Of a stretch of 55,858 nucleotides of DNA, positions 41,898 through 50,849 are shown in pieces. How positions within the stretch are numbered: position 1 is the first letter of the stretch; every line of letters starts with the position of its first letter. The DNA comes from Deltaproteobacteria bacterium (GTDB lineage: Bacteria; Desulfobacterota; Syntrophia; Syntrophales; UBA5619): NCBI GenBank assembly GCA_021817825.1, contig JAKAFS010000013.1, forward strand, positions 1 to 55,858. The letters run 5' to 3'. A program made the position numbers and the translations under genes. The notes beneath the pieces were generated by a model. It was not told where the DNA came from. It searched no databases and saw only the letters and a list, made by a program, of their open reading frames with translations.

Positions 41898-42353
41898 ATG
41901 ATCGACGGCGTTTTAAGCAAAAAACTCAAGGTGATCTCCGACGAACGGGGGCGGCTGATGGAGATCCTCCGGAACGATGACGAAATGTTCCTTAAGTTCG
42001 GCCAGGTCTACATGACGACGGCCTATCCGGGGGTGGTCAAGGGGTGGCATTACCACAAAAAACAGTCCGACAACATGGCGGTGGTGGCGGGGATGATGAA
42101 GATCGTCCTTTACGACGACCGGGAAGGTTCTCCGACCCGCGGCGAGGTCAATGAGTTTTTCGCCGGCCCTCACAACCCGATCCTCGTCCATATACCGCCG
42201 CTGGTCTTTCACGGCTTCAAGTGCGTCTCCACCGAAGAGGCGATCGTCGTGAACACCCCGACCGATGCCTACGACTACCGGGAACCGGACGAGTTCCGGG
42301 TCCATCCCCACGAAAACACGATTCCCTACGACTGGGAACGCAAGGACGGCTGA
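41898..42353 (+). CDS. RmlC-like dTDP-sugar epimerase/cupin
   Basis: 151 aa. D-E-R-G-R-L-M-E-I, G-V-V-K-G-W-H-Y-H-K-K-Q and D-D-R-E-G-S-P-T are RmlC-like, with the catalytic His in W-H-Y-H. I-P-P-L-V-F-H-G-F follows. It is shorter than RmlC (about 180 aa), so it may be a 3,5-epimerase, a 3,4-ketoisomerase or a related cupin. Same strand as the nucleotidyltransferase, gap 27 bases. Confidence 0.8.
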   Translation: MIDGVLSKKLKVISDERGRLMEILRNDDEMFLKFGQVYMTTAYPGVVKGWHYHKKQSDNMAVVAGMMKIVLYDDREGSPTRGEVNEFFAGPHNPILVHIPPLVFHGFKCVSTEEAIVVNTPTDAYDYREPDEFRVHPHENTIPYDWERKDG

Positions 42354-42386
42354 GAAACTGCGGTCCTTGCAGGGAGGCGAAGCGGC

Positions 42387-43154
42387 ATGGATTCGACGGT
42401 CTGGCTGGCGCTGATCTTCACCCTGGCGGGCGCCGCGGTGGGGAGCTTTCTCAATGTCTGCATCTACCGAATCCCCGAGGGAGGCTCCATCGTTTCTCCG
42501 CCCTCCCGGTGTCCCCATTGCGGCCATCCGATCCGGGTTCGCGACAACATCCCCGTTATCAGTTGGCTCCTGCTGGGCGCAAAATGCCGGGACTGCCGCG
42601 CAGGGATTTCCTTTCGTTATCCCCTCGTCGAGATCGCGACGGCGGCGGCGGCCTGGCTGCTCTTTCTGCGCTACGGCCTTACGCCCGCCTATCCCGTGGT
42701 GTTTCTTTTTGTCTGCACGCTGATCGTCATCACCGGCATCGATCTGGATCATCAAATCATCCCCCATGTTCTTACCCTGAGCGGGATTCCCCTTTTCGCG
42801 GTTCTTTCCGTCTGGTTTATGGAGATTGCGCCTCTGGACGCCTTTCTCGGCATCATGATCGGAGCCGGCGTCCTGTACTTTGTGGCCGTTTATTACGAGG
42901 CCCTGACGGGCCGGGAAGGGATGGGAGGCGGAGACGTCAATCTCCTGGCCATGCTGGGGGGCTTTCTGGGCTGGAAGGCCATCCCCTTTATCCTCCTGGC
43001 CAGTTCCTTCATCGGCGCGGTCGTGGGGCTTCTGATCGTCTTGGCCAGGGGAAAGGACATGCGGTACGCGGTTCCCTTCGGCCCCTTTCTCTGCGGCGCG
43101 GCGGCGCTGTATCTCTTCTGCGGCGAGGCCCTGATCGGCTGGCTGCCGTTCTAG
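42387..43154 (+). CDS. pilD: Type IV prepilin peptidase
   Basis: 255 aa. Two Cys pairs, C-P-H-C and C-R-D-C, form the zinc domain of the first loop (about 47-72). G-I-D-L-D-H-Q-I-I-P and G-G-G-D-V-N-L-L-A hold the aspartyl-protease pair. About eight membrane helices. It cleaves prepilin leaders after Gly and methylates the new N-terminus. The minor pilin operon begins 190 bases downstream with its own promoter, so the substrates are at hand. Confidence 0.94.
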   Translation: MDSTVWLALIFTLAGAAVGSFLNVCIYRIPEGGSIVSPPSRCPHCGHPIRVRDNIPVISWLLLGAKCRDCRAGISFRYPLVEIATAAAAWLLFLRYGLTPAYPVVFLFVCTLIVITGIDLDHQIIPHVLTLSGIPLFAVLSVWFMEIAPLDAFLGIMIGAGVLYFVAVYYEALTGREGMGGGDVNLLAMLGGFLGWKAIPFILLASSFIGAVVGLLIVLARGKDMRYAVPFGPFLCGAAALYLFCGEALIGWLPF

Positions 43155-43242
43155 TGAGCCTCCCGTGTCTCCTGCCGCTTTGAATGTGAATAAAATCACT
43201 CAGTTTCTGTGAACCGGATCACTTGCCGGCTTGGAGTCGGTA

Positions 43243-43271
43243 TTGACAATAAGCATTTTTGCCCCTATTGT
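43243..43271 (+). promoter_or_regulatory. Sigma-70 promoter of the minor pilin operon
   Basis: TTGACA (43243-43248, exact), 17-base spacer, TATTGT (43266-43271). The predicted start is near 43278, about 68 bases before the first pilin start. The stretch is AT-richer than its surroundings, as promoters here tend to be. Confidence 0.6.
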
Positions 43272-43345
43272 GCAGCCAAGAGATTCTTTCTTTTTGAAAC
43301 AGTTCATGAAAATGGGTTTACGAGGGTAGATGCGGAGGCGACCGC

Positions 43346-43843
43346 ATGGGAAACGGGGATGAGAAAGTGGGTATGAAAACACGACGCCTGACAGAGGGGT
43401 TTTCGCTGGTCGAACTGCTCATCGCCATGGCCTTGATCGCCATCGTGTCGGCCTTTGCCGTTCCCGCCTTTCAGCGTTATGCAGACAACGACAACCTGAA
43501 GACCGCGGCCCGGGAGATCACCGGTGATTTTTTTAATACCCGCCAGCGGGCAGTCAATGAAAACACTGATGACTACCGTCTGGTATTCGATGATGGAGGT
43601 AACAGTTATTCGCTGACGAAATCGGGGGCGACGCTCTGGACCAAATCGTTGGCTGACTTTGGCAGCGGTGTTCATCTGGAAACCGGCAGCGCTGCTTTTG
43701 GAAGCGGTACGGCTGCCAGTTTTCATAGACGGGGAACCCTATCGCAAGCAGGCAGTCTGACCTTGAAAAACAGTCGGGGTTCGAAAGCGGAGATAACGGC
43801 AAACCTGACAGGAAGGGCCTATGTCAAGTTCACTATGCAATGA
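43346..43843 (+). CDS. fimT: Type IV minor pilin, FimT/GspH type
   Basis: 165 aa; ATG 43346 has GGAGG seven bases upstream (43373 is an alternative giving a nine-residue leader). G-F-S-L-V-E-L-L-I-A-M-A-L-I-A-I is the prepilin cleavage site and hydrophobic helix, with the Glu5 needed for methylation and assembly. The remainder is a pseudopilin-type beta domain. It is the first gene of fimT-pilV-pilW-pilX-pilY1, the minor pilins that prime pilus assembly with PilY1 at the tip. Overlaps pilV by 23 bases. Confidence 0.88.
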   Translation: MGNGDEKVGMKTRRLTEGFSLVELLIAMALIAIVSAFAVPAFQRYADNDNLKTAAREITGDFFNTRQRAVNENTDDYRLVFDDGGNSYSLTKSGATLWTKSLADFGSGVHLETGSAAFGSGTAASFHRRGTLSQAGSLTLKNSRGSKAEITANLTGRAYVKFTMQ

Positions 43844-44255
43844 CCGAGGGATTACCTTGGTCGAATCGGTGGTCGCGATCATGATCGTCTCCATCGGGTT
43901 GATGGGACTGCTCTCGATGCAGCCCAACGCCTTGAAGACGACCTCAAAGACCGATCATCTCGGCAGGGCGGCGATGATTCTCGGCGAGGAACTGGCCAAC
44001 AAGGAGCTGGAACTGATGAATCCTTGCAATTCCATCACCACGGGCACAGCCGCACCCCGGGTCGTCAATACCAGTGGTCAGGCAACGGCAACCGAGGGCG
44101 ACCTGCCCATGACCGTCACAACGACCACCACCCTCGTTGCCACCAATGTCTGGCGGGTGACCGTGCAGGTGAGTTGGCCACCCCTCAATGCAACGGGGAT
44201 CAAGGAGAGCATCGTCGTGACCCGTCAGGCAAACTTTCGTTTCGGATGTACATGA
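43821..44255 (+). CDS. pilV: Type IV minor pilin, PilV type
   Basis: 144 aa. The leader is short (about nine residues), followed by G-I-T-L-V-E-S-V-V-A-I-M-I-V-S-I-G-L-M, a PilV-type helix, with Glu5 kept. G-L-M-G-L-L-S-M-Q and an Ala-rich linker follow. Threonine-rich C-terminal half with two Cys that may form a loop. It overlaps both fimT and pilW, so the operon is tightly packed. Confidence 0.87.
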   Translation: MSSSLCNDRGITLVESVVAIMIVSIGLMGLLSMQPNALKTTSKTDHLGRAAMILGEELANKELELMNPCNSITTGTAAPRVVNTSGQATATEGDLPMTVTTTTTLVATNVWRVTVQVSWPPLNATGIKESIVVTRQANFRFGCT

Positions 44256-44974
44256 TGAAGAAGCAAGCAGGCTTTACCCTTGTTGAGGTGCTGGTGGCGA
44301 TCGTCGTCGGGATGATCATCATCGGTGTAATCTATGCAGGCGTCATCGCCAGCCAGCGCTTTACCGTCGGTGTCGACCGGAAGGTGGTCGCCTATCAGGA
44401 TGCCCGCGCCGTCCTCGACCTGATGGCGCTGGAGATCCAGATGGCCTCGTTCAATCCGAACTACACGACCGATCTTTGGAGAGATCCTTCAAATTGTACA
44501 AGTCAATCGGGAAACCAGACCTACAAGGGAATCCAGGCAGCGACCGGTTCTGTACTCAGCATCGAGGCGGACATCGATGAAAAAAACGGGGTGTTGAAAG
44601 TCTCTCCTGCCACGGATCCACCCACAAATCCTAATGAGATCATTACCTATAAATTTGATGCAGACAAGCAGTATATTACGCGTAATACCGGCTGCGGCGG
44701 TGATCAAGCCTTTTTAGGCGATGCCCCTGCGAGCGGAAATCCCCGCGGCGTTCGGGTGATCAATACGGCGGCAGTTCCCGTTTTTAGATATTTCAATGCT
44801 CAGGGGGGGGAGATCACGACCGCGGCGGGGATTCCGGACATCGCCCGAATCGACATCACCCTTTGGGTGGAGACCGAGGATGTCGATCCCAGTACCGGAC
44901 AACGGCGGAAGATGGTCTATTCAACAAGTGTAATTCCGAGGAACCATGTTATCAATGTCAATCCAGGTAGTTAG
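44252..44974 (+). CDS. pilW: Type IV minor pilin, PilW type
   Basis: 240 aa from ATG 44252, overlapping the pilV stop; a Met at 44246 is possible. A-G-F-T-L-V-E-V-L-V-A-I-V-V-G-M-I is the cleavage site and helix. Y-Q-D-A-R-A-V-L-D-L-M-A-L-E-I-Q is a PilW-like conserved helix. A long exported domain with one Cys pair (C in S-N-C-T and N-T-G-C-G-G) follows. The frame open from 44024 is an overlap with pilV. Confidence 0.86.
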   Translation: MMKKQAGFTLVEVLVAIVVGMIIIGVIYAGVIASQRFTVGVDRKVVAYQDARAVLDLMALEIQMASFNPNYTTDLWRDPSNCTSQSGNQTYKGIQAATGSVLSIEADIDEKNGVLKVSPATDPPTNPNEIITYKFDADKQYITRNTGCGGDQAFLGDAPASGNPRGVRVINTAAVPVFRYFNAQGGEITTAAGIPDIARIDITLWVETEDVDPSTGQRRKMVYSTSVIPRNHVINVNPGS

Positions 44975-44975
44975 C

Positions 44976-45458
44976 GTGAAAAAGCGAAATTTTTGCCTGA
45001 ATGGCAAGCGGGGAGGCTTTGCCCTGGTCACGGCGCTCTTGGCGATCATGATCCTTTTGGCGCTGGGCATCTGGGCGCTCAATGTGTCCACCGGCGATCT
45101 GCGGATCAGCAGCCGGCTCGTCGGGGAGAAGAAGGCCCTTGCCGCCGCGGAAGCAGGGATTCACCGCCTCATGCAGGGCTTTGATCCGGCCGATTTGACG
45201 GCTTCCCAAGTCTCCAATGTCCAGGTGGACAGCGCTACGGATCCTGCCACACGCTACAAGATCACCAATGTGCAAAAGCCAACTTCGGGCCCGGAATCGC
45301 TGCCCCTGGCGGGTTATGCGATCAGCGGCGGCCAGCAGTGGGGGCAGACCCGGTATGTGGCGACTGTCACAGGTGAAAATACGAACTACGGCAGTTCGGC
45401 CCCCGTCGCCGTAGGTGTCGGGTACGGCCCGGTCGAGATCACCACCATGTATAGATAG
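44976..45458 (+). CDS. pilX: Type IV minor pilin, PilX type
   Basis: GTG 44976 with AGGT seven bases upstream gives 160 aa; ATG 44946 is an alternative but would lie within pilW. R-G-G-F-A-L-V-T-A-L-L-A-I-M-I-L-L is the membrane helix. Position 5 is Thr, not Glu, as is common in PilX, which is thought to sit beside PilV/PilW at the tip. A-A-A-E-A-G-I-H-R-L is the PilX repeat-like block. PilX lies directly before pilY1, nine bases apart. Confidence 0.85.
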   Translation: MKKRNFCLNGKRGGFALVTALLAIMILLALGIWALNVSTGDLRISSRLVGEKKALAAAEAGIHRLMQGFDPADLTASQVSNVQVDSATDPATRYKITNVQKPTSGPESLPLAGYAISGGQQWGQTRYVATVTGENTNYGSSAPVAVGVGYGPVEITTMYR

Positions 45459-45467
45459 GAGGTTCCC

Positions 45468-48400
45468 GTGAAAGCGAAAAGATTCCTGCTCCTAATTTTG
45501 GGGCTGCTCAGTTGCCTGGCCCTGGCAGGTATTGCCCCAGCGGCCACGACACCCCCCGAAGGCGAAGAGGCGCTCTTCACCTCCTCCCTGGCGCCCGATG
45601 CCCTGATCGTCCTGGACCTCTCGGGGAGCATGCTGCTCCCTCCGGCAGACACGCTCTATATCGATTCAAGCAAGAACTGCGAGGGGGACAATGTGCCCCA
45701 TTACGTAACCAGTGATACGGGGCACACGAAAGTGTGCAACATCAATGCCTATAGCGAGTCCGTTCCCCGTTACAGCAATGCCTCCTGCACCGGACCTTTT
45801 TATACCTCTTCGAAGACCGATTATTCGACCAACTGCCGACGGCTACAGATCGCCAAACGGGCGATCTTTGATCTTCTCGACGACAACGACGATAACACGA
45901 TCGACAGCACTGACGAGAAGAATCTTGCCGTCCGGATCGGCTACATGCGCTTCTATAACGCCGGGAGCGACGATACGGGGGGGGACTACAGCGACGGTGG
46001 CAACAAACTGATCCGGGAGATCGGTTCCGCGTACAGCCGGATCTACTGCGACGGCAGCACCAGCTGTTCCATCACCAGCGGGAGCAGCACTTCCAAATGC
46101 GTGAACGGCGAATCGGCCAACAGCGGCACACCTCTCGTGGCTGCCATGAACGAGGCTAGACTCTATCTCAATGCCCACAAGGCGGATGACAAAACCGCCG
46201 CCGCCTGCCGGCAGAAATTCGTCATCCTTATCTCTGACGGGGCGGACACTTACTCCTGTTCAGGGGCAGGCAATGAAGTCCAGAAGGACATGTATAAACG
46301 GCGCCGGGAGACGGTCGCCAAGGCCAAGGCCCTGTCCGATGCGGGCTACAAGGTTTTCGTCGTCGGCTTCGGGGAAGGGATGCCTGCCTACCTGAAGAGT
46401 ACACTCAACTGGGCCGCCTACTATGGCGGCACGGACAATCCGAACGAGGTCAACAGCGGCACCATCAGCGCCTATGACCCCGCCGCCGTGACGGCCTGCG
46501 GCGAGTCGACGACGACCGGTACCTGTGACGGAACGAGCAACAATTGCTTTGCGACGAGCAACGATCCGGGAAACACGTCACTCTCCGGATACGCCTTCCT
46601 GGCCGCCAATGCCGACGAACTGGCAAGGGCCCTGCAGACGGCCATCAACATCATCCGCGAGGCCACCTACTCCTTTTCCCAGGCCTCGATACAGTCCAAC
46701 CGGACTGTGGACGAGAACTACATTTACGAGGGTTCCTTCCAGCCGGTCAGCGGCGATTCCTTCTGGCAGGGCCATCTCAAGAAGTATGAGGTTAACGCTG
46801 ACGGAACCGTCGGTGATGCCCTCTGGGATGCCGGCAAACTCCTCCAGGCGCGGGCGGCGTCGGGACGGAAAATATACACCTATCGGGCAGGGGCGCTGGC
46901 TAATTTTTCGACAGCAACCTTCACCTCCCCCTCGGCTCTGAGTTTATTGACCACCGTCACGGCCACGGATCTTGGCGTCACAACCACTGCCGAACGTGAC
47001 GCCATCGTCGGTTACATCCGCGGTGAAAGTGTCATTGGAACCGTCACTTACAATTCCGACAACTGGAAGTTGGGGGATGTCTTCCGTTCGCCGCCGATCA
47101 CCGTGGGGACTCCCTCGTCCAGCTTCGAGGATACCCGCGACAGCAGCACGCCGACCGCCTTTTCCACGCACCGGTCGAACCATGTCCGCACCTCCGCCGA
47201 TGCCGCTTCCGGCCGGATCATCCTCGCCGGCGCCAACGATGGCCAGTTGCATGCCTTCCTCACCGGCGATGGATCGGAGGTCTGGAGTTTCGTCCCTCCC
47301 AACCTCCTGTCGCGTCTGAAGCTGATTGCCCATTCCGCCGAGCCGACACTTCAGACCCATCAGTACTTCGTCGACGGTCCGGTCACCGTCTCCGACGCCT
47401 GGGTCCCCAGCACGGACGGCACCGGGTTGACCAAGACGGCCTCCGACTGGCATACAATGCTGATCTTCGGCGAGGGGAGGGGGGTGAGCGCCTCGGTGGA
47501 TTCCAGACTCTGGAGTTCATCTGCCTCCTGTGATTCCGGCTTCAACGGCATCTATACAGCCACCTACCCATATTACTGCGGCTATTACGGGTTCGACGTT
47601 ACTTCCACACTGAGCCCGGTCTACAAATGGCGCTTCAACTTTACCGCGGCTCAGGCGCCTTACATGGGCGCCCCCTGGAGCAAGGCCATGATCGGTCGGG
47701 TCAAGATCGGCGCCAACGAGAAGTGGGTGGCATTCGTAGGTGGCGGCGTCTATGCCACGGGGGCAGCCGATAGCGGCAAAGGACTCTTCGTGATCGACTT
47801 GCGGAATGGCGATGTCCTCTGGAGTTATACGAAGGCGACGACCGGCTCGAATCTGGACAATCCTATGCCGGCTGCCCCTGCCATTGCCGATACGGATAAC
47901 GACGGTTTCGTCGATCGGGTATACATTGGAGATATCGGCGGCAACATGTGGCGATTCAAACTCTGCGGAGTGGGTGCCGACAGCACCTGCGGCACTTCGG
48001 ACTGGACGGGCGGACGACTTTTCGAGGCGAACAGTTCTTCCGGTATCCGTCCCATCTATACGCTGGCCTCGGTTGCCAAAGATTTTGGAGGAAATCTTTG
48101 GGTCTACTGGGGAACGGGCGACAAGACGGATCCCACGGCTCCCAATGCCCAGGAGAAGATCTTTGCCGTCAAGGACACCGACGGAACGACCACCAGGACG
48201 ATTTCGGATCTTGAGAATATTACCAGCGCCGATAAATACAGCGACAGCAGCAAATACCCCTATGGATATTACATCAACCTGACAGGAAAGGGGGAGAAGA
48301 TGCTCTCCGACCCGACGGTCTTCGGCGGGGTCCTCTATTTGACCACCTTCACCCCCGCCAGCAGCAGTAATGCCTGTGAGCAGGGAGGCACGGCCTCCCT

Positions 48401-48665
48401 CTATGGCCTCAATGCCACCACAGGCGCCGGGACACTCACCACCGCCACCTCCACGACACCCACCAGGACCCTTTCTCTCGGAACGGGGATCGCTTCCTCA
48501 CCGGTCATCTCTTTAGGTCCCGGCGGTTCCGGCGCTCCGAGCCTTTACGTGACGACCAGCGGCGGGGGGCTTACCGGCGCTCAGACCAAGCGGGTGGACA
48601 TGAATCCGCCCGGCATGATCAACCGGACCAATCTGCTCTATTGGAAGGATAAAAGGATAGAATAA
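45468..48665 (+). CDS. pilY1: PilY1-like pilus tip protein with vWA domain
   Basis: 1,065 aa from GTG 45468 (GGAGG six bases upstream). A signal peptide of about 25 residues precedes a vWA domain with the MIDAS motif D-L-S-G-S (about residue 50). C-terminally there is an eight-bladed beta-propeller-like region, including D-T-D-N-D-G-F-V-D (about 807-815), the calcium loop that controls pilus extension and retraction in PilY1. Cys residues are frequent (C-D-G-S-T-S-C, C-S-G-A-G-N). It ends the minor pilin operon; a terminator follows 25 bases on. The vWA and propeller indicate a surface adhesin or mechanosensor. Confidence 0.9.
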   Translation: MKAKRFLLLILGLLSCLALAGIAPAATTPPEGEEALFTSSLAPDALIVLDLSGSMLLPPADTLYIDSSKNCEGDNVPHYVTSDTGHTKVCNINAYSESVPRYSNASCTGPFYTSSKTDYSTNCRRLQIAKRAIFDLLDDNDDNTIDSTDEKNLAVRIGYMRFYNAGSDDTGGDYSDGGNKLIREIGSAYSRIYCDGSTSCSITSGSSTSKCVNGESANSGTPLVAAMNEARLYLNAHKADDKTAAACRQKFVILISDGADTYSCSGAGNEVQKDMYKRRRETVAKAKALSDAGYKVFVVGFGEGMPAYLKSTLNWAAYYGGTDNPNEVNSGTISAYDPAAVTACGESTTTGTCDGTSNNCFATSNDPGNTSLSGYAFLAANADELARALQTAINIIREATYSFSQASIQSNRTVDENYIYEGSFQPVSGDSFWQGHLKKYEVNADGTVGDALWDAGKLLQARAASGRKIYTYRAGALANFSTATFTSPSALSLLTTVTATDLGVTTTAERDAIVGYIRGESVIGTVTYNSDNWKLGDVFRSPPITVGTPSSSFEDTRDSSTPTAFSTHRSNHVRTSADAASGRIILAGANDGQLHAFLTGDGSEVWSFVPPNLLSRLKLIAHSAEPTLQTHQYFVDGPVTVSDAWVPSTDGTGLTKTASDWHTMLIFGEGRGVSASVDSRLWSSSASCDSGFNGIYTATYPYYCGYYGFDVTSTLSPVYKWRFNFTAAQAPYMGAPWSKAMIGRVKIGANEKWVAFVGGGVYATGAADSGKGLFVIDLRNGDVLWSYTKATTGSNLDNPMPAAPAIADTDNDGFVDRVYIGDIGGNMWRFKLCGVGADSTCGTSDWTGGRLFEANSSSGIRPIYTLASVAKDFGGNLWVYWGTGDKTDPTAPNAQEKIFAVKDTDGTTTRTISDLENITSADKYSDSSKYPYGYYINLTGKGEKMLSDPTVFGGVLYLTTFTPASSSNACEQGGTASLYGLNATTGAGTLTTATSTTPTRTLSLGTGIASSPVISLGPGGSGAPSLYVTTSGGGLTGAQTKRVDMNPPGMINRTNLLYWKDKRIE

Positions 48666-48689
48666 GAGGATAGAATAAAAGGGTATTCA

Positions 48690-48728
48690 TTGAGCCCCCG
48701 CTCTGGGAAAGAGAGGGGGCTCAATTTT
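48690..48728 (+). terminator. Intrinsic terminator of the pilin operon
   Basis: TTGAGCCCCC (48690-48699) pairs with GGGGGCTCAA (48715-48724), followed by TTTT, 25 bases after the pilY1 stop. A 13-bp tandem duplication (AGGATAGAATAAG/A) just before it spans the stop codon. Confidence 0.85.
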
Positions 48729-48805
48729 CTTGACTTCAACGCCGGATCAAGGTAGGGTGCCAGCCGAACTGTAACGGGAAACGGCGGCTTACGAGGTTTA
48801 CAAGT

Positions 48806-48979
48806 ATGGGCACCGAAAAGAAATACTGCTCCATCTGTGCTTGGCGGCAGAACTGCCAAAAGCGATTCAGCGTTGTGACCGATGCCTCCGGGTGCGTCCG
48901 CTGTCCCGATTATTCGCGTGATCTTTCCATCAAGGACAAAGACATCGACAGCGTGGAAAGGTCCTCTCAGGAAAAGTAA
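48806..48979 (+). CDS. Small cysteine-rich protein, 57 aa
   Basis: Starts M-G-T-E-K-K-Y-C-S-I-C-A-W-R-Q-N-C-Q-K-R-F and continues with C-V-R-C-P-D-Y-S-R-D-L-S-I-K. Five Cys, arranged C-x2-C-x5-C ... C-x2-C, suggest a zinc- or iron-binding fold. I recall similar small proteins in deltaproteobacteria, but no function is known to me. ATG 48806 has GAGG nine bases upstream. It lies between the pilin-operon terminator and the argS leader, so it may be the first gene of the argS transcript. Confidence 0.7.
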   Translation: MGTEKKYCSICAWRQNCQKRFSVVTDASGCVRCPDYSRDLSIKDKDIDSVERSSQEK

Positions 48980-49016
48980 GACTTCCGGTAGCTTCCGCAA
49001 AACAGGCAAGACCGTT

Positions 49017-49154
49017 ATGGCAAGTGGCGCGAGATGGCCGCCGGCCGTCCTGAGGAAATGGGAGTCTGCGGCGGCGGCCTCTTGGGCCGGATTCCGTCGG
49101 CGTCGGCAAGGGAAGGGCAAAGGGTTGGCCTTGGGGCCAACTTTTTTCGTATAG
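49017..49154 (+). CDS. Possible leader peptide of argS with an Arg-Arg-Arg-Arg run
   Basis: 45 codons from ATG 49017 to TAG 49152-49154. Codons 27-30 (49095-49106) are CGT-CGG-CGT-CGG. The frame runs through the terminator hairpin at 49124-49147. Arg codons before a terminator in front of the arginyl-tRNA synthetase gene suggest attenuation, but the ribosome site is weak and a frame that crosses the terminator does not fit the classical scheme. Arg codons are frequent in GC-rich non-coding frames. Confidence 0.3.
   Translation: MASGARWPPAVLRKWESAAAASWAGFRRRRQGKGKGLALGPTFFV
49124..49147 (+). terminator. Intrinsic terminator directly in front of argS
   Basis: GTTGGCC (49124-49130), loop TTGG, GGCCAAC (49135-49141) and TTTTTT (49142-49147). 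It ends only 20 bases before the argS ATG, too close for a separate promoter in between, so argS must depend on read-through or on regulated antitermination. Another hairpin (CGGCC/GGCCG, about 49076-49090) lies just upstream and could compete. Confidence 0.85.
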
Positions 49155-49167
49155 AGGTCAGGACTTC

Positions 49168-50832
49168 ATGAAACAGGTATTGGTTGATCTTCTGGAAAAG
49201 GCGATCCTTTCGGGTGTGGAAGGCGGTCATTTACCGCCTGTGACGGTGCCTTTTATCGAGGTCGAGTTGACTAAAGATCCCAGCCATGGGGACTACGCCT
49301 CCAACGTGGCCATGATTCTGGCCAAGGCGGCCAAGAAAAATCCCCGGGAGATTGCAAAGCTCCTTTCCGAACGGATCGAGGATCCAGGACGGATGCTGGC
49401 GAAGGTGGAAATCGCCGGTCCCGGATTTCTTAACTTCTTTCTCCAGGAAGGATGCTGGGCCCGCCTGCTGGAAACCGTGGAACGGGAAGGCGCCCGCTAC
49501 GGGGCCAGCGAAAGAGGAAAGGGCCACCGCATCCAGGTGGAGTTCGTCAGCGCCAATCCCACGGGACCCTTGCACATCGGTCATGCGCGGGGCGCCGTCG
49601 TCGGCGATGTGATGGCCAATATCCTGGCGGCCGTCGGATACGATGTCTTCCGGGAATACTACATCAACGACGCCGGCAACCAGATGAACAATCTGGGAAA
49701 ATCGGTGCTGCTGCGCTACGAGGAACTGCTCGGCAAGGTCGCGGAATTTCCCGAGGGCTGTTACCGGGGCGATTACATCAAGGATCTGGCCGCCGACCTT
49801 GTGAAAAAAGAAGGGGACCGTTACCTGAAGATGACTCCCGCAGAGGCCATTCCCCTTTTGACCGCCTATGCCGGGGGAGAGATCCTGGAGGGGATCAAAG
49901 AGGACCTTCGGGCCTTCGGCGTGGTCTTTGACCTCTATTTCAGCGAACGGGAGCTCTACAAAGAAGCCGGCGTGGAAAAACTGCTCCGGTCGCTTCAGGA
50001 GCAGGACTTCATCTATGCCGAGGGGGATGCCCTCTGGTTTCGGACCACCGCCTTCGGTGACGAGAAGGACCGGGTCGTGGTCCGGCAAAACGGCGAGCCC
50101 ACCTATTTTGCCGCCGACATTGCCTATCACAAAAACAAGTTTCAACGGGGCTTCGCGACCGTGATCGATATCTGGGGCGCCGATCATCACGGCTATATCC
50201 CCCGGATGTCCGCCGCCGTCCAGGCCCTGGGCTATGACAAGGAAGCGCTCAAGGTGATCCTGGTCCAACTGGTCAACCTCCTGCGGGACGGAAATCCCGT
50301 GGCGATGTCCACCCGTTCCGGAGAATTCGTCACCCTCCACGAGGTCGTGGACGAGGTGGGGAAGGATGCCGCCCGCTATAATTTCCTCATGCGGCGCTCG
50401 GACAGTCACCTGGATTTCGATCTGGAGGTGGCCAAGAAACAGTCCAACGAAAATCCCGTCTATTACGTCCAGTATGCCTATGCCCGGATTTGCAGCATCC
50501 TGCGGATGGCGGCCGAAAAGGGGATTGCCCTGCCGGCGTACGGTCAGATCGACCCGGGGCTTTTGATCCTGCCGGAGGAGATCGACCTGATCAAGGCGAT
50601 CACCCGTTTTCCCGAGGTCATGGAAGGGGCGGCGCGGACCCTGGAGCCCCACCGGCTCACCTTTTTCCTGAACGATCTGGCCGGGCTCTTTCACAGCTAC
50701 TACAACAAGAACAAAGTCGTCTCCGAGGACGGCGCCTTGACCGGAGCGCGGCTCTTTCTGATCAAGTCCGTTCAGACCGTCCTTAAAAATGCCCTGAACC
50801 TGCTGGGGGTATCCACCCCGGAAAAGATGTAA
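49168..50832 (+). CDS. argS: Arginyl-tRNA synthetase
   Basis: 554 aa, class I synthetase charging tRNA-Arg. The HIGH motif is [12 protein letters not shown] (about 135-146), preceded by S-A-N-P-T-G-P-L. The KMSKS position reads [11 protein letters not shown], a common ArgS variant lacking the first Lys. [11 protein letters not shown] and Y-A-Y-A-R-I-C-S-I are further family motifs. N-terminal Add-1 domain and C-terminal helical anticodon domain are present. A SPOR protein gene follows after 17 bases, so they may be co-transcribed. Confidence 0.96.
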   Translation: MKQVLVDLLEKAILSGVEGGHLPPVTVPFIEVELTKDPSHGDYASNVAMILAKAAKKNPREIAKLLSERIEDPGRMLAKVEIAGPGFLNFFLQEGCWARLLETVEREGARYGASERGKGHRIQVEFVSANPTGPLHIGHARGAVVGDVMANILAAVGYDVFREYYINDAGNQMNNLGKSVLLRYEELLGKVAEFPEGCYRGDYIKDLAADLVKKEGDRYLKMTPAEAIPLLTAYAGGEILEGIKEDLRAFGVVFDLYFSERELYKEAGVEKLLRSLQEQDFIYAEGDALWFRTTAFGDEKDRVVVRQNGEPTYFAADIAYHKNKFQRGFATVIDIWGADHHGYIPRMSAAVQALGYDKEALKVILVQLVNLLRDGNPVAMSTRSGEFVTLHEVVDEVGKDAARYNFLMRRSDSHLDFDLEVAKKQSNENPVYYVQYAYARICSILRMAAEKGIALPAYGQIDPGLLILPEEIDLIKAITRFPEVMEGAARTLEPHRLTFFLNDLAGLFHSYYNKNKVVSEDGALTGARLFLIKSVQTVLKNALNLLGVSTPEKM

Positions 50833-50849
50833 GATCGGCGCCTGCGGCC

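Noticed and set aside
41913-43199. A 428-codon minus-strand frame opposite the rmlC-like and pilD genes
   Set aside because: Composition is low-complexity and it is antisense to two recognised genes.
48647-48690. Short tandem duplication around the pilY1 stop (AGGATAGAATAA twice)
   Set aside because: Two copies only, adjacent to a terminator; probably simple slippage without function.
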